DNA of 64,000 nucleotides from Portulaca oleracea (Eukaryota; Streptophyta; Magnoliopsida; Caryophyllales; Portulacaceae), in NCBI GenBank assembly GCA_029582165.1, contig CM055881.1, positions 20,899,594 to 20,963,593 of the forward strand, given 5' to 3'. The notes beneath the pieces were generated by a model, which was not told where the DNA came from, made no database searches, and saw only the letters and a program-made list of their open reading frames with translations. The translations under genes and the position numbers were made by a program. Below, piece after piece: positions 59,061 to 64,000 of this stretch. Each line of letters starts with the position of its first letter. The stretch's first letter is position 1.

Positions 59061-60193
59061 GAGAGTCTCAGGGCCCATACTCCTCTCTCCTCACTTAAGC
59101 CAAAAGGGTAGCATCGTCTTGCACTCGAGTGGAGGTCTAATTCTCTTGAGTCCTGGGAACACCTGAACTCGTGCCGACCATCCTTTGGTCGCCTACTCCT
59201 CGAGGGTGATTAGTTGTTTTGTCATCAAGGAGAATGATGAATTTCACTTTGGCCATCATTTAGGGGCGTCACGACCGTGACATCAAAGTCTCGCCCGTGA
59301 CAGCCCTTCGCAGAAAATGAGATTTGGGAGCAAGTTGGCCATCGCGCCTGTGACAGTTATGTCACGACCGCGACAGGGCTCAATGGTTGAGCGTCGCGCC
59401 TGCGATGGGTTTGTCACGAGCGTGACATCTTCCACAAGACTTGTGGAGTTATGCACATTTTGCTCCCGCGAAGCCATGTGTTGTGCCCGTGACCCCGCGG
59501 TGAGGAGATCTTTGCTCAAGAAATCGCCTTGGGTCACGACCGCGACCACCATATGGTCACGCCCGCAACCTTGAGGTCGTGCCTGTGACTTGCTGACGAC
59601 TTTCTGCCCAAATTTTCCCCAGCAAGGTCACGCCCGTGATGTGAGTGTCGCACCCGCGACGTTTCTCTAGATTTCAACTATCACGCCCGTGACATTGTCC
59701 ATTGCGCCCGTGATGAAATTGGGAGTCGGGATTTTCATCCATTTTCTCTCCTTTTTGTTTCTCACCACTTTTGTGTATTCCCCTTTTTGCCCCTCCCTTA
59801 ATGAAATGTAAAGCCTCTCTAGGTTGACATTTAATGTATTTATCATGGATCCTTTTGTATATAACTATTTATAATGGTTTGGAAGAGGCATTCATTACAC
59901 ATCAATGCAGAAAATGAGATTTTCTCTCAAGTTCTCTCTACTTCAAGTCTTGTTTACTTTATCCTCAATCTAATTGTGGTGGTGTTCAAACCAAATCCTT
60001 TATAGAATTATAGTGGTTGAATATATTATAAATTCTTGGTGGGTTTTAATAGTTCTTGGGTGGTGGTTCTCCTTTACCCCAAGTCTATATCTAGTGTGTG
60101 AAGCTCCATTCCTCAGGTTTGGTTGTGATATTCATCACCATCATTATCAAGTTCATCAACTCAAGCATCTATTCCCACCATTGGGACGCTCCA
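59061..60193 (+). mobile_element. 5' LTR of a gypsy-type retrotransposon (left end uncertain)
   Basis: The right end CGCTCCA at 60193 is followed three bases later by a primer-binding-like site and then gag. A TATA-like CTATTTATAA lies at 59865-59874, downstream of a palindrome array. R-U5 text matches the minus-strand segment in TRAF intron 6. The left end and target duplication were not found, so the start given is only a bound. Confidence 0.6.
59264..59712 (+). promoter_or_regulatory. Array of GC-rich palindromes in the putative U3
   Basis: Copies include GTCACGACCGTGAC (59268), GTCACGACCGCGAC (59363 and 59535), GTCACGCCCGTGA (59626) and several GTCACG(A/C)-CGTGAC variants, over about 450 bp upstream of the TATA-like box. 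Same architecture as 49590-50050. Binding function is inferred. Confidence 0.6.
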
Positions 60194-60195
60194 TC

Positions 60196-60207
60196 TAGTA
60201 TCTGAGC
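60196..60207 (+). other. Primer-binding-like site (tRNA-Met type)
   Basis: TAGTATCTGAGC matches TGGTATCAGAGC, the common initiator-Met primer site of plant LTR elements, at 10 of 12 positions, directly after the LTR end. Confidence 0.6.
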
Positions 60208-60439
60208 TAAGGTTATGTTTGCTTGAGTTCCTTCTTCAAATTCAAAGTTAGGGTTTCAATGTCTTTCTTGTTGTTGTTGTAGTTAGAAATTGGAAACCCC
60301 CCATCCCCTGTGCATCTCCAAGTGCGTTGGAGTTATTATTCTTGATATTTTGAACTATTTTGTTGTTGGAATTATTGTTGGTGGTTCTTGGTGCTGTTGA
60401 GAATTCACTTGTAGTTATTGATAATGGAGTTATTGTTGG

Positions 60440-60940
60440 TGGTTCTTGGTGGAACACATGTTTGAGGCCAAAGGGTATAGTGATGAGAAGGTGTTCAAAG
60501 TAGCGAGCTTGAAACTCACCAAAGTGGCATCCCTTTGGTTGAGAGCGTGAAAGTGCAATGAGCTCGAGATGGTAAAAGCAAGATCAATTCATGGGTGAAG
60601 TGAAAGAAGACCATGCACCGTTGGTTTTTGCTGAGCACCTACAAACAAGACATCTTGAGAATACTCTTCTCTCTTGAGCATAAGTGAGAACATCCAAGAA
60701 TTCGAACAGTTGCTCATCAAGAGTGACCTTCGAGAACCTCCGGAGTAAACTATGATTAGGTTTTTGAAAGCTTTATCTCCCTCCATCGCAAAGAAGGTCG
60801 AGATCCAACCGTATCACTCTTTGGATGATATGTGCAACTTGGCTCTCAAGGTTGAACGTAGGAAGGACAAGGCCCTTCCCAAACCTTATGACCGACCATT
60901 CTTCCCTTCTTCTCGGCCAACACAATCGGTGATGTAGATT
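60440..60940 (+). pseudogene. Gypsy gag fragment
   Basis: EHMFEAKGYSDEKVFKVASL, LKLTKVASLWLR, then stops. After a frame change ENIQEFEQLLIKSDLREPPE and FLKALSPSIAKKVEIQPYHS, followed by LDDMCNLALKVERRK. This is the capsid-like gag pattern of Ty3/gypsy (chromovirus-type) elements. No protease, RT or integrase follows, so the element is truncated near 60940. Confidence 0.82.
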
Positions 60941-61337
60941 CCTCTACATCCATAACTATGGTATAAGCTAGCTACATGGGTGTTGTTTCAACGTAAGATA
61001 TTCCAAGTATATCACACATCAAGCTAGGTTACTTCGACAGTTCCAAGGTAGGTTTTATAACATCCATTCAGCTTCATTGAGACCTTTTTGGAGGAGGATC
61101 CCTAGGAGACATTTAGAGGGTTATGAATATAGATTTAAGATAACAAGGGTAGAGTTGTGAAGGAGGAAGTTTTTCTTACAATCATAGCTTAGTTTCCAGA
61201 CATGGTTTTTGCAGAACCCCAGTCTTGTCAGGCTATATTCTAGAGGCTCGTGCATGTAACTACGGTGACCATAATGGTTGTAACCTACATCATTGTGGTC
61301 CCTGATATAGCAAGTATCCATAGACTTAGAGTTACTA
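60941..61337. other. Internal DNA of a minus-strand LTR element
   Basis: Lies between the gag relic and a minus-strand primer-binding site; probably leader of the next element. No protein recognised. Confidence 0.4.
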
Positions 61338-61349
61338 GCTCTAATACCA
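61338..61349 (-). other. Primer-binding site on the minus strand
   Basis: Reverse complement TGGTATTAGAGC matches TGGTATCAGAGC at 11 of 12. It lies four bases inside the LTR edge at 61354. Confidence 0.7.
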
Positions 61350-61353
61350 AAGT

Positions 61354-62232
61354 TGATGTATGTGTATCTCACTAATCAAAGTGCCTGAGCTGGACTACCC
61401 TAATTCTCCTAGAGAAATTAGGATAATCTCTCAACTTAAGCTGACTTTACGATCAGAGTCAGCATAAAGTAAGGAAAAACAAAGAAAGGAACAAGAATAG
61501 ACTTGAATCCTAGCTAATATAGACCACACCATAGCTAAATACACAAGGGAAGTACTCAATTCTCGCCTATGGATACAGACCACACCACCATAAGTAAGAA
61601 TTAAGCTCCACTATTGCCACTAGATTTAATAAATCTAGATACAATAGTGGAAATTTTGAGAGTTATTAGTACACTCATATACACAAGAGAAGCGACAAAG
61701 CTCCACTTTCTTTCATAAAACTCGAATGATGATGAAAGATTATAGAAGCTTCCTAATATACACTAAGCTAGCAAGCAGCCAGCTAGCTAAAGCAAGCTGA
61801 TGCTGTTTCCTAATGATGAAGAAACCTCCACTCAACCTAGATTATAAGTAATTACATTCAAATGAGCTACTTAAACTTAGTTACAGGCATAATTACATTG
61901 TTTGAACTCAAAATGAGCCAACAAAACACCAATTACTTCCTGGCTAATTTTTATTGGCCCAGCAGGTTGTGCCAATGCAATTTATCCACCTTCTTTTTTG
62001 CTTATCTAAGCTGTAACAAGTAACTCCTCAGCTGCTAGATGACTGTTGTAACATAGAGTTACTAAGGGTAACTCGATCATATGCGGAAAAGACCAAGTAG
62101 ACCTTGCTGTTGCTGGAAATCACACTGAAGCTCCACAGAAGTCCTACGTGAGTAGCTATAACTGTTGGTGCTGTAGAAAATGCTCGAGGATAACAGACAG
62201 TTGCACTCCTTGTTTGTATTGTACAATTGTCA
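61354..62232 (-). mobile_element. LTR of a second, minus-strand retrotransposon (far end uncertain)
   Basis: Begins (plus view) TGATGTATGTG beside a minus-strand primer-binding site, so on the minus strand it ends in CA as a 5' LTR should. About 0.85 kb of noncoding DNA follows, to near TTGTACA at 62219-62225, where the Helitron begins. No target duplication or second LTR copy found; 58814 carries a related end. Confidence 0.55.
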
Positions 62233-62538
62233 TCTATTATAAAAATAAAAAATTATAATATTTTTATGGGTTTATGTTGTTAATAAATAAATAAATTATA
62301 TCTTCAATTTCTTTTCTATATCACATTCCTTCCCAAAAAAAAGAAGACTTAATGTGTATTTTTCATCAAATTATTAAATTAGAATTTAAATTTGTAAAAT
62401 TCTCTATGCTGTTATGCAATATTAAGTTAAATCTTTTGTATTTTTCAAAAATATTATGAAATTATATATAAAATATTTTATACATTCTTATAAATCATAC
62501 TTTCAACAATATGTGCAAAGCATGAGTCTAAAAACTAG
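62233..62538 (+). mobile_element. Non-autonomous Helitron, 306 bp
   Basis: Starts TCTATTATAAAAATAAAA after a host A (62232). It ends with a decayed hairpin (TGTGC-AAA-GCATG), GTCTAAAAA and CTAG (62535-62538), before a host T. Its 3' end GAGTCTAAAAACTAGTAT is close to that of the minus-strand Helitron at 21386. Confidence 0.8.
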
Positions 62539-62569
62539 TATATACATATTCCTGAGTATATTTCCAATT

Positions 62570-63206
62570 TCGTTCTCGAAGGAGTTATGGCGCATTAGGT
62601 AGAACCTCCTTCATTCTCTTTTGATGGGACCAGTCGGAAATCCGCCAAATAGATAAGGTCACCCGCATTGGATTAGTCTTTTGGAATAGAACTTGGGAAT
62701 AGAACTTGGGAATAGAATTGGCCTTTGTGCTTTGCTTTCGATCAGCTCCTTTACCCACCCACCAGATACAACCATAGTACGGATATAAAACGAGTAGAAT
62801 AGCACCGGATGGATACACCGACTACTATAGAACCTCTTCCTTCGATCCTATGACTGCTTTCTAAGGGCTACAAGGAGCGAAAGAGCCGTTATTGATAACG
62901 GTGGCTATTGCACTTTCTTTTCTGAAGAGCTAGCAGTGGCTCCTTCCCACCCGTATAGCGTTTAAGGCACCCGCCCTCTTTTTTGTTTTATTATATATAG
63001 TATAGTCGAATTCCATGGGATTGCTTACTTCTCTCCTCCCTCTTACGATATTTCGTAAGAATTAGGCTCTCCGCAGCGTATATGCGCCTGACGAAGAAGG
63101 CTGATATGCTCTCTAAGGCGATAACATCTATAACAGCCGATGCTTTGGTCATTCAGTTGACTCCTTGCTGTCAATCTGGATCTTCAGCAGGGGTTTCGGC
63201 CGGTTT

Positions 63207-63256
<50 letters not shown>

Positions 63257-63257
63257 A

Positions 63258-63293
<36 letters not shown>

Positions 63294-63597
63294 CAAGTCA
63301 GAGAAAATATACCCCTATAAGAGAAAGCCGCGTAACCTTTTTCTTTTGAAAACCCAACTACGATCATACTATGCTTCATACGAAGTGCTCCGTGAGAGGT
63401 ACTGCCCAAGTGGCGAGACTTACAAGGAGAGGTACGAAGTCACTCGACCGGTTATACGTAGAGAGATGTTGGAATTTATGAGTTTTCATGAGGGTATATT
63501 TGGAAGATTACAATTATTAATGTTTACCTTTCCTCTAAAAAGGACCTTTTATATATATACATTAATTGACAATGTGAGTTACTACCAACAAGACTTA
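62570..63597. other. Mitochondrial-type DNA insertion (NUMT)
   Basis: A sharp change to GC-balanced, non-repetitive sequence in the style of plant mitochondrial spacer. It carries a chloroplast-type trnM-CAU with non-plastid flanks, the arrangement seen when plastid tRNA genes sit in mitochondrial DNA. A frame at 63346-63600 (LRSYYASYEVLRERYCPSGE, TYKERYEVTRPVIRREMLEF) is open but not identified. Both boundaries are approximate; the right side is cut by the MITE at 63598. Confidence 0.65.
63211..63283 (-). tRNA. trnM-CAU: tRNA-Met(CAU), chloroplast type, within NUMT
   Basis: 73 nt on the minus strand. The acceptor stem ACCTACT/AGTAGGT pairs perfectly with discriminator A. The anticodon stem TCGCT/GGCGA encloses loop TTCATAC with anticodon CAT. 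The T-arm is ATTGG-TTCAAAT-CCAAT. The sequence is of the plastid elongator tRNA-Met type. No CCA is encoded. Probably a passenger of the organelle insertion; nuclear function is unlikely but the fold is intact. Confidence 0.9.
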
Positions 63598-63951
63598 GAC
63601 TCCGGTCTTTTAAGTCGTTGGTTGCGGTGTAGTGTGCTGCGGTGTGGTGGAATTTTGTAAAGTATGGTAGATTGTGGTAGGTTGTGGGGGAAATTATGGT
63701 AAGTGAGTTGGTATATTTTAATTTGAAATTGGAAAAAATAAATTGACATTTTAAGTTAAAAAATTAGGAAAGAGAAATGTTATTTTAATTTGAAATTGGA
63801 AAAAAAAAAATTATGGTAGGTGGGTTGTGGTGAAAAGTTTTAAGTTTTAATAAAAAGAGAAATGGTATGTCGTGGTGAATTGTGGTGAAAACTTGAAAAG
63901 TGTGGTGCGGTGTGAATCCGCAACCAACCAACCGCGAGAAAGAACGGCGCC
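63598..63951. mobile_element. MITE with TTA duplication, same family as 16601-16902
   Basis: Begins GACTCCGGTCTTTTAAG and ends AGAAAGAACGGCGCC... with C at 63951; TTA flanks both ends (63595-63597, 63952-63954). Subterminal GGTTGCGGTG is matched by CCGCAACC. The interior shares TGTGGTGGAATTTTG-like and GTGGTGAAAA words with the 16.6-kb copy. PIF/Harbinger-type duplication. Confidence 0.82.
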
Positions 63952-64000
63952 TTAAATAAATGGTATTAACTAATTATAAAGATACAAAAAATAAAAATAA

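Overview
This window is nuclear DNA of a flowering plant, most likely a eudicot. It holds three multi-kilobase plant genes, two of them split by GT-AG introns, in AT-rich DNA loaded with mobile elements: a LINE, LTR pieces, Helitrons and many MITEs. There is also a mitochondrial DNA insertion. No bacterial operon, CRISPR array or rRNA gene is visible. I cannot name the species; a Caryophyllales-like feel of some MITEs is only an impression.

Layout. 1-1088: featureless. 1089-7699 (minus): a complete seven-exon cellulose synthase-like D gene of the CSLD1/CSLD4 clade. 7.7-12.3 kb: noncoding with a Helitron 3' end. 12.3-14.3 kb: a TPR-like pseudogene cut by a hAT MITE with a perfect 8-bp target duplication. 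15.2-17.0 kb: CT-rich MITE DNA with a second MITE nested in it. 17595-19274 (minus): an intronless GT47 exostosin-type galactosyltransferase resembling XLT2. 19.3-22.0 kb: tandem repeat, LTR-like DNA and a minus-strand Helitron. 22025-29688: a full-length but broken L1-type LINE bounded by 23-bp target duplications. 30.0-32.4 kb: two long-TIR Mutator-like MITEs, one carrying a 361-bp MITE. 32.4-43 kb: about 10 kb of diverged repeats built on a TGACCACA core, in opposite orientations on the two sides of a centre near 37.7 kb. 44150-56371 (plus): a twelve-exon TRAF/MATH-domain gene (TRAF1a/MUSE14 type) whose introns have collected duplications, an LTR-like segment and MITEs. 57-62.5 kb: foldback MITE, LINE fragment, gypsy LTR plus gag remnant, a second LTR end and a 306-bp Helitron. 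About 62.57-63.6 kb: mitochondrial-type DNA with a chloroplast-type tRNA-Met(CAU). 63598-63951: a MITE of the family also present at 16.6 kb.

How genes work together. CSLD and the XLT2-like enzyme both belong to Golgi/endomembrane cell-wall polysaccharide synthesis: CSLD makes a beta-1,4-glucan-type chain in tip-growing or dividing cells, and XLT2-type enzymes add galactose to xyloglucan. The TRAF/MATH protein is an adaptor for ubiquitin-dependent turnover (immune receptors, autophagy). Nothing in the sequence shows co-regulation.

The best candidates for something undescribed are: two LTR-like segments whose putative U3 regions carry dense arrays of imperfect GTCACG-NN-CGTGAC palindromes upstream of a TATA box; a two-copy 361-bp MITE family with 7-bp target duplications; the large inverted TGACCACA repeat domain; and a duplicated splice acceptor in the TRAF gene.
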